A stretch of 32,901 bases of DNA. Origin: Saprospiraceae bacterium (GTDB lineage: Bacteria; Bacteroidota; Bacteroidia; Chitinophagales; Saprospiraceae). The stretch covers positions 1 through 32,901 of the forward strand of contig JAHQVP010000333.1 in NCBI GenBank assembly GCA_019634275.1. The letters run 5' to 3'. Every line of letters begins with the position of its first letter. Positions within the stretch are counted from its first letter, which is position 1. The notes beneath the pieces are model-generated. The model worked only from the letters and a program-made list of their open reading frames with translations, was not told the DNA's origin and ran no database searches. Below are positions 16,601 to 24,695 of the stretch, piece by piece. Made by a program: the position numbers and the translations under genes.

Positions 16601-16918
16601 ACATACATCGGAGATACATTCTTTAGAGCGTACTTCTTTGCAAACGAAGGTGGAGTATTTGATGCTACTACCATCCGCTTGCGTGAAGTTTCTCTTGCTT
16701 ATGTATTGCCAAGCAAATTATTGGAGCGAACTCCTTTCGGACGCGCGGGCATTACCATCTCAGGTGAAAACCTATGGTACAATGCACCAAACTTCCCTAA
16801 AGGAATAAACTTTGATCCAGAGGTTCTCAGCCTTGGGGTAGGTAACGGTCGTGGTTTTGACTTCCGAACTGCTCCTACGGTTAAGAAATATGGTGTGAAT
16901 CTATCACTGACCTTCTAA
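13673..16918 (+). CDS. SusC/RagA-type TonB-dependent outer-membrane transporter
   Basis: A 1081-residue outer-membrane protein with a signal peptide (MKKLILPLLLVLFVTGFVSAQ). A carboxypeptidase-regulatory-like domain follows (about 22-95, TVTGTITNDDGEPLIGASV). Then comes the SusC signature EVVVTGLGIKREKKALGY and a plug domain (to about residue 230, with the NNQPLFIVDGIPFN and LKGLSATVLYGEAGRNGVIL motifs). The rest is a long beta-barrel ending in an aromatic residue (LSLTF). With its SusD partner it forms a lid-covered pore that imports oligosaccharides or peptides using TonB energy; the substrate is not readable. Length and start fit the family. No sensor or ECF sigma/anti-sigma pair adjoins it. 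It is first in a three-gene operon. Confidence 0.97.
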   Translation: MKKLILPLLLVLFVTGFVSAQRTVTGTITNDDGEPLIGASVLVKGTTVGTVADFDGTYTLDVPDGSNTLVFSFTGYQQQEIELGTSNVVDLVLSEGVELGEVVVTGLGIKREKKALGYGVSTIASGDIAGRQEADVARILRGKATGVDITQTSGLAGSGTNVIIRGYSSITGNNQPLFIVDGIPFNSETNTNSGFGAGGAAASSRFLDLDPNAIAEVSILKGLSATVLYGEAGRNGVILITTKNGNAGVDANKGLEVSVTQALSFSEVANLPDYQNTFGNGFNAGFGWFFSNWGAAFADLKPSSYGSDYKGEKNGQVLITHPYDQAQYHDDFPEYIGAEYPYQPFSSVEEFLGDPGMTANTSVSIESKLGANASVSATYSYLNDEGFTPKLDEERGGGASNFLKKHNLGLGARTKLANGLEIQGTFNFVASDRRTPITSTAFGGAGNGLFAAVLFTPRSMDLMGLPYQSPIDGSNVYYRRGSPIQNPRWILNNGADVDNTLRFFSTLKLGYELTDNIRFQYQLGIDQYSLKQTRTQNRGGANNPDGFMNTSNRLSRISDQLFNVLYQFELTPDFSLDGILGFNIRREVQEGFIDVASQQFVYGLFTTQNFINHQSFSGFAEENTLGAYATATLGYKNYAYLNLQVRNDWTSTLEEANRSVLYPSVSLSFVPTDAIPSLQNSTVLNYLKIRLGYGTSAGYPNPYQTRNVLNTYTNGFVAADGTILNGNQVSGRLGNGNLMRELHTEIEGGIEARFLRNRIGVDLSLYNRNSSDLIIDLNLDPATGFNNTTVNAAELENKGVELGLNITPFQGDFQWDITLNYTKNVSEVLAIAEGIDQIQIRSEGDVLTGDGAAGFNGGLGNYAIVGQPYGIMQGSSFIRDDAGNLVVDGQGAYQAASGLGIIGDPNNNFQANWINNFSYKGLSFGFQWQYIDGGDIYSSTVQALLARGNTVDTDVDRFVPVIMPGVKADGTPNDIQTYIGDTFFRAYFFANEGGVFDATTIRLREVSLAYVLPSKLLERTPFGRAGITISGENLWYNAPNFPKGINFDPEVLSLGVGNGRGFDFRTAPTVKKYGVNLSLTF

Positions 16919-16958
16919 TGTTTCGGAGATAATTTCGCAAATCGTAAAAAAGAATATT

Positions 16959-18683
16959 ATGAAATATTTAAATAAGTTGATTGTCGTTGTCTTCGCTGCA
17001 TTGATGGTTACTGCCTGTGATAACACAGAACTTGATCTTCAGGATAACCCTGCTGCGGTTACTCCCGAGCGCGCAAGTGTCAATGACTTGTACAACAATA
17101 TCCAGCTCACGTTCAGCAACGTATTTTTCAATGTTGCTGGTCGTAGCACGGCCCCTGGGACGCATGCTCGCATGTACCACATGGGATCTTTTAACTACAT
17201 CGCGGCCTCCTCGCCTACTACCTTCAACGGGTTGTGGTTTAACACCTACTCAGGATTATTCCCTGACATAGAGGCACTTGAGGTTATCGCCGCAGAAAAA
17301 GGGTTTGATATCCATTCCGGTACAGCAAAAATCATGAAGGCGTATGCTTTGATGGCGCTTGTTGATGTACTGAATGATGTGCCTATGTCTCAAGCGGGAC
17401 AGGGTACAGATGTGATCAGCCCTGGTGCTGACAGTGGTGCAGATGTATATCGCGCTGCTGTAGATCTACTGGATGCAGCGATCTCTCAGTTGAGTGGTAC
17501 TTCTGCGCCAGCTCCTGCTTTTGATAACTTCTACGGCGGCGACGCTGCGAAGTGGGTTACTTTGGCCAATACGCTTAAGCTAAGGGCCGCAGTAACTACC
17601 CGTTTGATTGACCCATCAGGTGCTACTGCAGCTGTTTCTTCACTGACGGACATCATTGATGATCCATCAGAAGACTTCCAGTTTAACTATGGAAGCCAGC
17701 GGAACAATCCAAACTCTCGCTCTAGCATGTACAATAACCACTACGAGCAAGGAGATGGGGACTACCTCTCTAACTACTACATGTGGTTGTTAGCTGGTGA
17801 AAAGCTAGATGCTGATGAGAATGAGATTCGTGATCCACGTATCCGCTACTACTTCTACCGCAAGGAGAAGAATACGGCAGATCAGGATTTGACGACCTAC
17901 TCTTGTCACTTCTCTATCGCACCGACTCAAGATGCTGCTCCTGATCATTGGGACGCAGTTGATTCTAGAATTCCTTATTGCATCGCAACCTCAGATGGAT
18001 ACTCTGGTAGAGATCATGGTAACGGTGAAGGAACCCCTCCTGATGGTCCTATTCGTACTTCTTACGGATTGTACCCAGGTGGAGGATCTTTTGATGACGA
18101 GACCTTTGAGGACACGCGTAACGCGGGTACCACTGGTGGACTCGGACAGGGAATCGATCCGATTATGTTGTCTTCTTTCGTGAATTTCATGAAGGCAGAG
18201 GTAGCCATTGCCAACGGTGATGCCGCTACTGGACGCACAGAATTGGAAGCAGGTCTACGGGCGGCTTTTGCCAAGGTAGAATCTTTCGAAAGCTTGGTTT
18301 CAAGTACTATGAGCGACATCAGAATAGTTCGTGAAAACGAATTTACGGTGAAGGAGCTTTATGGTCTGAACGAAGAGCGTACCAACGAGTACATTGATTT
18401 TGTACTTGGGCAGTATGACGCTGCTGCAAATGACACGGAGCGTATGGATGTTGCTATGAAGGAGTACTTCATTGCACTTTGGGGCAATGGTCTGGAGGCG
18501 TACAATATGTATCGTCGTACAGGTATGCCTTTAAACATGCAGCCAACGCTTGAGCCTAGCAGCGGTGAGTTCGCAACTTCATTTTTCTTACCTGATGTAC
18601 ACGTAAACAGAAATGCGAATGCTACTCAGAAGGAAATCACAGATCGTGTTTTCTGGGATGATGGTTCTGCTAACGTGTATTAA
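16959..18683 (+). CDS. SusD/RagB-type nutrient-binding surface lipoprotein
   Basis: A 574-residue lipoprotein with a lipobox (LMVTAC, lipid on C20). The SusD-like pattern is visible in DNTELDLQDNP at the mature N-terminus, helical tetratricopeptide-like segments (AKIMKAYALMALVDVLNDVPMSQA and DVYRAAVDLLDAAISQL) and the C-terminal ALWGNGLEAYNMYRRTGMP region. It resembles the SusD-like group common in Saprospiria and Cytophagia. It sits 40 bases after the susC-like gene and caps that transporter from the outside, capturing substrate. The operon contains no enzyme that would reveal the substrate. The start is the first ATG, just before the basic MKYLNK segment. Confidence 0.95.
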   Translation: MKYLNKLIVVVFAALMVTACDNTELDLQDNPAAVTPERASVNDLYNNIQLTFSNVFFNVAGRSTAPGTHARMYHMGSFNYIAASSPTTFNGLWFNTYSGLFPDIEALEVIAAEKGFDIHSGTAKIMKAYALMALVDVLNDVPMSQAGQGTDVISPGADSGADVYRAAVDLLDAAISQLSGTSAPAPAFDNFYGGDAAKWVTLANTLKLRAAVTTRLIDPSGATAAVSSLTDIIDDPSEDFQFNYGSQRNNPNSRSSMYNNHYEQGDGDYLSNYYMWLLAGEKLDADENEIRDPRIRYYFYRKEKNTADQDLTTYSCHFSIAPTQDAAPDHWDAVDSRIPYCIATSDGYSGRDHGNGEGTPPDGPIRTSYGLYPGGGSFDDETFEDTRNAGTTGGLGQGIDPIMLSSFVNFMKAEVAIANGDAATGRTELEAGLRAAFAKVESFESLVSSTMSDIRIVRENEFTVKELYGLNEERTNEYIDFVLGQYDAAANDTERMDVAMKEYFIALWGNGLEAYNMYRRTGMPLNMQPTLEPSSGEFATSFFLPDVHVNRNANATQKEITDRVFWDDGSANVY

Positions 18684-18709
18684 TCAAGCTTAATTTAAAG
18701 AGACAACTT

Positions 18710-19636
18710 ATGAATAAGTTTAAATCATTGGTTTTGGTCTGCGCCACACTATTCGTTTTCGGATGTGCTGACGAAGAACTTAAACCTATAATCACGTTTG
18801 ATGACGCTGGTAAGGGTGCTTATGTGGCACTGGTAGAAAGCACTGGCGGGGACATCATGGTAGATAACCTTGCTGGTTCTACCTTTAATTACACAGTGGA
18901 GTTTGTCGATCTTCAGGGCGGATCTTTGGTTGCGGAATATCGCACCGAGGTTTCTTTCACGGATTTTGATGATTCCGATGGCGACAGCTCTACAGGTCCT
19001 GTTGCATTGCAGTCTTATTCCTCTTCTGACTTTAGCCCTCAAGGCGAGTTTGGAAATGCCGGTGTTGGTAACATTACCGTTACCGGTACTGATTTGATCA
19101 ATGCGTTGGGATTGACCGCGGATGATCTTGCAGGAGGAGGTCAGTTTGATGTAGCAGGTACGGTAACAACCACTGATGGTCAGGTATTTACTGCGAATAA
19201 TTCTTCTCCAACAGTGAATGGAGCGGGTTTTCGCGGTTTCTTTGATTACACATTGTTTGTAGTATGCCCTTCCGAATTGGGAGGAACGTACTCAGGAGTA
19301 GCTACCGGAACTTCTACAGATCCATGCTGTCCTGATGAAACCACAGTCAATGCAGACATCACCTTGACGGCTACGGCTGGCGGAGGAGAGTATACCATTT
19401 CTGATTGGAGTGGTGGTCTTTACTTCGAATGGTATGATGTTTATGGCATTAACGGTCCCTCTGATACAGAAGGAGACATCAAGGATGCTTGTACCATCAT
19501 TACACTGCTGACTGACGGCGAGCCTTTTGGGGAGAGCTTGAAAGGAAGTGGTAAGGCCAATGCTGATGGAACCGTTAATTTGAAATGGTCCAACGGATAC
19601 GGCGATCAAGGAACATTAGTCCTTACGCCAAAGTAA
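18710..19636 (+). CDS. Third SusCD-operon lipoprotein, unknown function
   Basis: A 308-residue lipoprotein with a lipobox (FVFGC, lipid on C19) followed by acidic residues (ADEEL), a context often associated with export to the surface in Bacteroidota. The N-terminal half (about 25-165) is beta-rich and rich in Gly, Thr and Asp. The C-terminal part begins CPSELGGTYSG and contains paired cysteines (DPCC, KDACTI) and ends WSNGYGDQGTLVLTPK. The position after susD and before a strong terminator suggests an accessory binding protein like SusE/SusF, though no SusE/F sequence pattern is seen. The gap to the susD-like gene is 26 bases, so the three genes form one operon. Confidence 0.75.
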   Translation: MNKFKSLVLVCATLFVFGCADEELKPIITFDDAGKGAYVALVESTGGDIMVDNLAGSTFNYTVEFVDLQGGSLVAEYRTEVSFTDFDDSDGDSSTGPVALQSYSSSDFSPQGEFGNAGVGNITVTGTDLINALGLTADDLAGGGQFDVAGTVTTTDGQVFTANNSSPTVNGAGFRGFFDYTLFVVCPSELGGTYSGVATGTSTDPCCPDETTVNADITLTATAGGGEYTISDWSGGLYFEWYDVYGINGPSDTEGDIKDACTIITLLTDGEPFGESLKGSGKANADGTVNLKWSNGYGDQGTLVLTPK

Positions 19637-19680
19637 GTCTAGAAGATCTCGGTCTTTGATCGAGTTACTTGATAGTATAT

Positions 19681-19718
19681 AAAGTGCTTGAGTCAACATG
19701 ACTCAAGCACTTTTTTTT
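19681..19718 (+). terminator. Strong intrinsic terminator of the SusCD operon
   Basis: AAAGTGCTTGAGTCA and TGACTCAAGCACTTT form a perfect 15-bp stem with a three-base loop (ACA), and the T run at 19709-19716 or so continues to 19718. It lies 45 bases after the third gene and separates this operon from the FG-GAP lipoprotein gene. Confidence 0.92.
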
Positions 19719-19936
19719 AATGCCTAAGCACGGGGCGACTTAGCCATCAGATGATGGTGTGTTGTTGATCAGCGATCAGTAGGGCATTAGCAAGTGTCAA
19801 ACGCGCTATGCGGCCAGTGTAATGGTTGGCATTTGATCTTTCAGAACGCACTGTCAGTCGCACTGTAACTTCATGTTTGCCATGCTGGGCGATATCTCTA
19901 TTCCCTCTGCCATCAGTATATTTGCAGGAAAGAGCA
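19719..19936. promoter_or_regulatory. Promoter region of the FG-GAP lipoprotein gene
   Basis: About 220 bases without a gene. CGCACTGT occurs twice, 12 bases apart (19847 and 19859), and a -7 element lies at 19917. A long open frame on the reverse strand here overlaps the following gene and shows no protein features. The forward frame is open back to a TTG at 19826 but that part looks untranslated. Confidence 0.5.
19917..19924 (+). promoter_or_regulatory. Bacteroidota -7 promoter element for the FG-GAP lipoprotein gene
   Basis: TATATTTG matches TAnnTTTG and is followed by CA, as in many strong Bacteroidota promoters. No convincing -33 element was found. The ATG at 19937 is only 12 bases downstream, so the 5' leader would be very short. 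This favours the ATG cluster at 19937-19948 over the upstream TTG. Confidence 0.5.
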
Positions 19937-22900
19937 ATGCCTATGATGCGCCTTGGCGTCATTTTCCTATGTCTTTTATTGGTTTGTTGTGATGGTGAGC
20001 GATCCACACAGCCTGTGATTCTCTTTGAGACGCTAGATGCCACACATACGGGCATAGATTTCTCAAATTCCCTGCAAGAGAATTTGTCGACCAAGTCCAA
20101 CTTGTTGGATTTTGACTACTTCTATAATGGAGCCGGGGTGGGAGCGGCTGATCTTGATAACGATGGACTACCCGAGTTGTTCTTTAGTGGGAACCAGGTT
20201 TCCAATCGATTGTATCATAATCAAGGAAAATTAAAGTTCACAGACGTGACCGACATAGCGGGCGTCAACACCGGACACCAATGGAGCAATGGAATCACGT
20301 TTGCTGATGTAAACAGCGATGGCCTGACCGACATTTACGTCTGCCAGGGTGGACCACTGGAGTCAAAATTTCGCAAGAACCTACTCTTCATTAATGAAGG
20401 AGCGCTCAGGTTTCGAGAGGCTGCTGCAGCGTTTGGTTTGGACGATCAGGGCATCAGCACGCAAGCTGCCTTTTTTGACTATGACCTGGATGGAGACCTT
20501 GATTGTTTCGTGATGAATGAAAGCGAACTGTACGGCTATGATCCAGCTGCATTCTATCGACTCCATCTTGAGAACCCAGGCAGATGGTCTGGGAGTTTTA
20601 GCCACCTGTACCGCAATGATGATGGAAAATTTAAGGATGTCAGTGTCGAGGCTGGTATTGACGCGCCGACTTTCGGACTAGGCTTGGTGATAGGAGACAT
20701 CAATGAGGACGGCTGGCCCGACATTTATGTCGCTAATGACTACTATGTTCCAGACCATCTATATATCAATCGCAAGAATGGCGCTTTTGTAGAACGATCA
20801 AGAGTACACCTCAAGCAAATGTCATTTTTTGGAATGGGGGCCGACCTTGCCGACATGAGCGGAGACGGCCATCAGGACATTGTAGTGGTGGATATGGCTT
20901 CCAAAGACCATGTTCGTGCCAAGACGCTGATGGCCTCCATGGACAGCGATCAATTCAGTATGCTTGTCGATGGACTGGGCATGCCGCATCAGTACATGTT
21001 CAACACCCTCCAACTTAATGATGGTGCTGGGAGGTTTAATAATGTGGCACACCAAGCAGGACTAGCAAAGACGGATTGGAGTTGGGCACCCATTGTCGAA
21101 GACTTTGACTGGGATGGAGATGCCGATATAATCGTGACCAATGGTTATCGACGGTATGCTTTAGACAACGACTTTAAGTTGCGGGTGGTCGCAGCCAAAC
21201 AGAAGTACAACGGCAAGGTTCCGCTAGCCGTCAAAGAGCAACTTTACCAGTCTATGCCTTCCGAGACACTCCCAAATCTCTATTTCGAGAATCAGAATAG
21301 CCTGCAGTTTAGGGAGAAAGGAGAAGCCATTGGGCTGCGCGAAAGTACATTCTCGAATGGAGCCATTAGTGTAGACTTGGATGGCGATGGAGATCTGGAT
21401 CTGGCCTTGAGCAATATCGATCAGGAAGCTTTGGTTTATGAAAGTCATACTGCAAGAAAGGGAGGTTCCTTCCTGGTGGTGGAATTCGAATCTGCGCTGC
21501 AGGATCTTTTGCCAGTGGTCAGGCTCTGGTCGGGAGGAAAACAGCAGGTGAGGGAGGTGAGGCGAACGCGAGGATATATGTCGTCGACAGAGCCCAAAGC
21601 AACTTTTGGCCTGACTACATCGTCGCTGGATTCATTAGAAGTTGTCATTCCCGGTAAGGGTAAAGTTACCCAACATAAGCCCAAGATAAACGGTCGCATT
21701 CTCATCCGAGAAAATGAGTTCACGGACCGACCATCTAAGGCAAGGCGTAGATCAAAAGTGATCAGACCCACGACTCCTTTGGCTCATGGGTTGGATTTTA
21801 ATCATCAGGAGAACGAGTATGACGATTATCAGCAGGAGGTACTGTTGCCTTATAAGCAGTCGACTTTGGGGCCTAGTTTTGCTACGGCTGATGTAAACGG
21901 AGATGGAATGAGTGACCTGTTTCTAACAGGTGCTGCCGGTCAATCTTCCTCGCTATATCTGCAAAAAGAAGATGGGGCATACGTCAAATCCCGACAGCCA
22001 CAATTTGAAAAGGACTTTGCCTCCGAAGATGTGTCGGCTGCCTTCTTTGATTTGGAAGGAGATGGGGATCAGGACTTGTTTGTGGTGACAGGTGGAAATG
22101 CATTTCCTGAAGGCGATCCACGGTATCAGGACCGTCTATATGTCAATGACGGGGGAGTTTTTAGGCGGACGGAAGATGCATTGCAAGCTCGCTTCAGCGG
22201 AAAATGCGTCGTAGCTGTAGATCTTGATGGGGATGGTGACAGCGACCTCGTGGTTGGAAACCGCATCCAGCCACAGGGCTATCCCGTATCGGCTCCATCT
22301 CAGATATGGATAAATGAGCAGGGTACCTTAGTCAATGCAACTCAAAAGTGGGCGCCTGATTTCGAGGATTTTGGCATCGTAAATGACATTGCTGCGGTAG
22401 ATCTGGACCAAGATGGCCGAGTGGATTTGGTGGTCGTAGGAGAATGGACCACCATTGGGATCTTTAAGAATGATGGAGCACGTCTTCGACGCGTAGCTAC
22501 TGATTTTGATCACCTTAGAGGCATGTGGATGTCGGTCACGGTCTGCGATATGGACGGGGATGGCTTACAAGATCTGGCAGTGGGCAATATGGGGTTGAAT
22601 TCGAAATTTACAGCAACGGTTGACGCACCCTTTCAAATATATGCCGAGGACTTTGATTCTACAGGAACACTTGACCTTGTCTTGGCGAATCCCTACAAAG
22701 GTAAATATGTGCCTGTGAGAGGTCGAGAATGTTCATCCGAACAAATGCCGTTCATTGCCGATCGCTTCCCCAGCTATGATGCTTTTGCCAATGCTTCATT
22801 GGAGGATATCTATGGAGATGGATTGCATACGGCCTATCATAGAGAGGTCAATACGTTTGAATCCCACTTCTTACATAACAAAGGGGACATGAGATTTGAG

Positions 22901-23248
22901 GCAGAGACATTGCCATACCAAGCCCAGACTTTTCCGATGCTAACCGGCACCTCAGCTGATCTAAATGGCGACGGACTCGAAGATTTGGTGCTCGCGGGAT
23001 GCATTTACAATATGGAAGTGGAAACACCCAGGCTTGATGCAGGAACGGGATTGGTCTTACTGAGCGATGGTAATGGGTTTAGTGCCGGTGCATGCCCTGA
23101 CTATTGTTTGACGATTCCGGGCAACATTAAGTTTATTGATTGGCTTGACTTAGCAGATGGCAGAAAGGTCCTTTTATCATGCAGAAACAACGAGACGCTC
23201 TATACGCATGCGATCGAGAGTTACAATGACGACCTAAAATTGGAGTGA
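19937..23248 (+). CDS. FG-GAP/VCBS-repeat lipoprotein with ASPIC/UnbV domain (CRTAC1-like)
   Basis: A 1103-residue lipoprotein with lipobox-like LLLVC after a short hydrophobic signal. It contains 14 calcium-loop repeats of the DxDxDG type, seven before and seven after a central ASPIC/UnbV domain (about residues 505-595, containing SGGKQQVREVRRTRGYMSS). The first seven include DLDNDGLPEL, DVNSDGLTDI, DYDLDGDLDC and DLDGDGDLDL; the second seven include DVNGDGMSDL, DLDGDGDSDL and DLNGDGLEDL. One late copy is degenerate (DFDSTGTLDL). Two seven-bladed propellers would fit. Such proteins are common at the Bacteroidota surface, where they bind calcium and probably carbohydrate or protein ligands; the function is not established. 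ATG codons at 19943 and 19946 are alternative starts. Confidence 0.9.
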   Translation: MPMMRLGVIFLCLLLVCCDGERSTQPVILFETLDATHTGIDFSNSLQENLSTKSNLLDFDYFYNGAGVGAADLDNDGLPELFFSGNQVSNRLYHNQGKLKFTDVTDIAGVNTGHQWSNGITFADVNSDGLTDIYVCQGGPLESKFRKNLLFINEGALRFREAAAAFGLDDQGISTQAAFFDYDLDGDLDCFVMNESELYGYDPAAFYRLHLENPGRWSGSFSHLYRNDDGKFKDVSVEAGIDAPTFGLGLVIGDINEDGWPDIYVANDYYVPDHLYINRKNGAFVERSRVHLKQMSFFGMGADLADMSGDGHQDIVVVDMASKDHVRAKTLMASMDSDQFSMLVDGLGMPHQYMFNTLQLNDGAGRFNNVAHQAGLAKTDWSWAPIVEDFDWDGDADIIVTNGYRRYALDNDFKLRVVAAKQKYNGKVPLAVKEQLYQSMPSETLPNLYFENQNSLQFREKGEAIGLRESTFSNGAISVDLDGDGDLDLALSNIDQEALVYESHTARKGGSFLVVEFESALQDLLPVVRLWSGGKQQVREVRRTRGYMSSTEPKATFGLTTSSLDSLEVVIPGKGKVTQHKPKINGRILIRENEFTDRPSKARRRSKVIRPTTPLAHGLDFNHQENEYDDYQQEVLLPYKQSTLGPSFATADVNGDGMSDLFLTGAAGQSSSLYLQKEDGAYVKSRQPQFEKDFASEDVSAAFFDLEGDGDQDLFVVTGGNAFPEGDPRYQDRLYVNDGGVFRRTEDALQARFSGKCVVAVDLDGDGDSDLVVGNRIQPQGYPVSAPSQIWINEQGTLVNATQKWAPDFEDFGIVNDIAAVDLDQDGRVDLVVVGEWTTIGIFKNDGARLRRVATDFDHLRGMWMSVTVCDMDGDGLQDLAVGNMGLNSKFTATVDAPFQIYAEDFDSTGTLDLVLANPYKGKYVPVRGRECSSEQMPFIADRFPSYDAFANASLEDIYGDGLHTAYHREVNTFESHFLHNKGDMRFEAETLPYQAQTFPMLTGTSADLNGDGLEDLVLAGCIYNMEVETPRLDAGTGLVLLSDGNGFSAGACPDYCLTIPGNIKFIDWLDLADGRKVLLSCRNNETLYTHAIESYNDDLKLE

Positions 23249-23281
23249 TATTTGAGCAGGATAGATAGATCCTAGTGATAA

Positions 23282-24172
23282 ATGCAGAAGGCGATCCGAG
23301 ATTTTCTTGACCATTTGACCAACCGCAAGCGATATTCAGCACACACCATCCAAGCCTATCGGGGAGATTTGCGCGATTTTTGCGACTTCTTGTCGATCAC
23401 CTACGATGCACTTGCACTTGAGGACATTACACATGAGCATGTAAGATCCTGGGTGGCGCACCTTAGGCAAAGCAAGGTGAGCCCTCGTAGCAGCAATCGA
23501 AAACTGTCGACCCTGCGTTCGTTCTTCAAGTATCACCTGGTTCGTCAAAACATCAATGCCAATCCTTGTACCCCAATTACTGCACTCAAGACTCCAAAAC
23601 GATTGGCAAACTTCTTTTCAGAAAAAGAAATGGCGTCGGTTTTGGCACCTCCCGCCGAAGACTTTTCATCGCTTCGTGATCAATTGATTTTGATACTGCT
23701 CTATGCAACGGGTATCCGAAGAAATGAGCTCTTGACGTTGAAGGACCATGACTTTGATCCTTACCGACAGACATTAAGTGTGATGGGCAAAGGGGGGAAG
23801 TCAAGGCTGCTGCCCGTACATCCCTCCATTCAGGAGGTGGTGGAGCGATACATAAGTCTTCGCGATGCATTTTTTGAAGAGCAAGGACGTGCAGATTTTC
23901 TCTTCGTGACAGATAAGGGCAGAGCATTGTATCCTAAGTACGTCTACAACGTAGTCACAAGCATGATGAGTGCAGTGACTACCAAGGCTAAGCGCAGTCC
24001 GCACGTATTGCGTCATTCCTTTGCCACTCATTTGTCTGCAGGAGGTGCCGACATCAATGCCATCAAGGAGTTGTTGGGGCATGCTTCTTTGGGTGCAACC
24101 CAGATCTATACACATTCAAACATTGAAAAACTAAAAGAAGCGTATCAGCAGGCTCATCCAAGATCAGAGTAG
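23282..24172 (+). CDS. XerC/XerD-type tyrosine recombinase
   Basis: A 296-residue recombinase with an N-terminal SAM-like core-binding domain (about 1-90, RYSAHTIQAYRGDLRDF) and a catalytic domain. All catalytic residues are present: R146 (TGIRRNELL), K170 (MGKGGKSR), H241 and R244 (HVLRHSFATH), H267 (LLGHASL) and the nucleophile Y276 (QIYTH). Length is that of XerC/XerD, which resolve chromosome dimers at the dif site with FtsK. In Bacteroidota a xer gene often sits next to the tRNA-tuf cluster, as here, so this is probably the housekeeping enzyme and not an integrase of a mobile element. XerC and XerD cannot be told apart here. It starts 33 bases after the FG-GAP gene. Confidence 0.92.
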   Translation: MQKAIRDFLDHLTNRKRYSAHTIQAYRGDLRDFCDFLSITYDALALEDITHEHVRSWVAHLRQSKVSPRSSNRKLSTLRSFFKYHLVRQNINANPCTPITALKTPKRLANFFSEKEMASVLAPPAEDFSSLRDQLILILLYATGIRRNELLTLKDHDFDPYRQTLSVMGKGGKSRLLPVHPSIQEVVERYISLRDAFFEEQGRADFLFVTDKGRALYPKYVYNVVTSMMSAVTTKAKRSPHVLRHSFATHLSAGGADINAIKELLGHASLGATQIYTHSNIEKLKEAYQQAHPRSE

Positions 24173-24572
24173 TGTCGACATGCGGTGTGATCCTGGAGTA
24201 CGTGGTGCGCTCCGAACCTGCTCAAACAGATGTCTAGCCGAGAAAAAAGATGACAGGGATCAACGGCTTCGTACCACTTTCTGAGCCAGTTTCGAATTTC
24301 GACATTTCCCTTTGGTACATTGAAGCATAGGCTTCCGAGATTCGATAAAAAATAATATCTTTGCACACGCTTTTGGGGAAAAGTCCTTGAATTGCACCTT
24401 AGATCGGGATCGAATCTAGTTTTTGGGTGTGACTAAAGACTACTTTAAGCATTGATTTTCAGGGTAATAGATCGTTATCATGACGCAATGTTTGGGGTGG
24501 TTCTTTTATTTGATAGAATGATATACTTGAGGTGAGTGATTGTGTAAAAGCTTTTGTAGGCTCTTTTGTAAC
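24173..24572. promoter_or_regulatory. Promoter and leader region of the tRNA-tuf cluster
   Basis: A 400-base region without a convincing gene. It holds the promoter element at 24356-24363 and a leader of about 205 bases before the first tRNA. Many Bacteroidota have a ribosome-hibernation gene (raiA/hpf) here, but no forward frame of about 100 codons exists. The reverse-strand frame 24154-24366 has no recognisable features. Confidence 0.6.
24356..24363 (+). promoter_or_regulatory. Strong Bacteroidota-type -7 promoter element
   Basis: TATCTTTG followed by CA is an excellent match to TAnnTTTG. It lies in an AT-rich stretch (ATAAAAAATAATATC). No clear -33 TTTG was found at the expected distance. 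It probably drives the tRNA-tuf transcription unit and perhaps the secE-nusG-ribosomal protein genes beyond. Confidence 0.65.
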
Positions 24573-24645
24573 GCCGATGTAGCTCAGCTGGTAGAGCAGC
24601 TGATTTGTAATCAGCTGGTCGGGGGTTCGAGTCCCTCCATCGGCT
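24573..24645 (+). tRNA. tRNA-Thr (anticodon UGU)
   Basis: A 73-base cloverleaf. The acceptor strands GCCGATG and CATCGGC pair fully. The anticodon stem is GCTGA/TCAGC with loop TTTGTAA, giving anticodon TGT at positions 34-36 (reads ACN codons). The T arm contains GTTCGAG. The discriminator is T and no CCA is encoded. It is the first of four tRNAs before tuf, an order (Thr-Tyr-Gly-Thr-tuf-Trp) shared by many Bacteroidota. Confidence 0.96.
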
Positions 24646-24660
24646 CACACGAATATACCT

Positions 24661-24688
24661 TCCCTAGCATTCTTTGTTAGGGATTTTT
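24661..24688 (+). terminator. Hairpin with T run between tRNA-Thr and tRNA-Tyr
   Basis: TCCCTAG at 24661-24667 pairs with TTAGGGA at 24677-24683, seven pairs including one G-U, followed by TTTTT. Being inside a tRNA cluster, it may be a partial terminator (attenuator) or an RNA-processing site, not a full stop. Confidence 0.5.
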
Positions 24689-24695
24689 GAAAGGA

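Noticed and set aside
11203-19677. Shared 15-base word TCTTTGATCGAGTTA after two genes (11203 and 19663)
   Set aside because: A 15-base coincidence is about expected by chance in a 33-kb window, and the flanks do not match.
19747-20100. Reverse-strand frame of 117 codons upstream of the FG-GAP gene
   Set aside because: It overlaps the promoter and the first codons of the FG-GAP gene on the opposite strand; no signal or domain pattern is visible.
23282-24172. Tyrosine recombinase as the integrase of a mobile element near tRNA genes
   Set aside because: Its length, full catalytic set and position beside the tRNA-tuf block fit a housekeeping Xer recombinase. No att repeats, excisionase or phage genes adjoin it.
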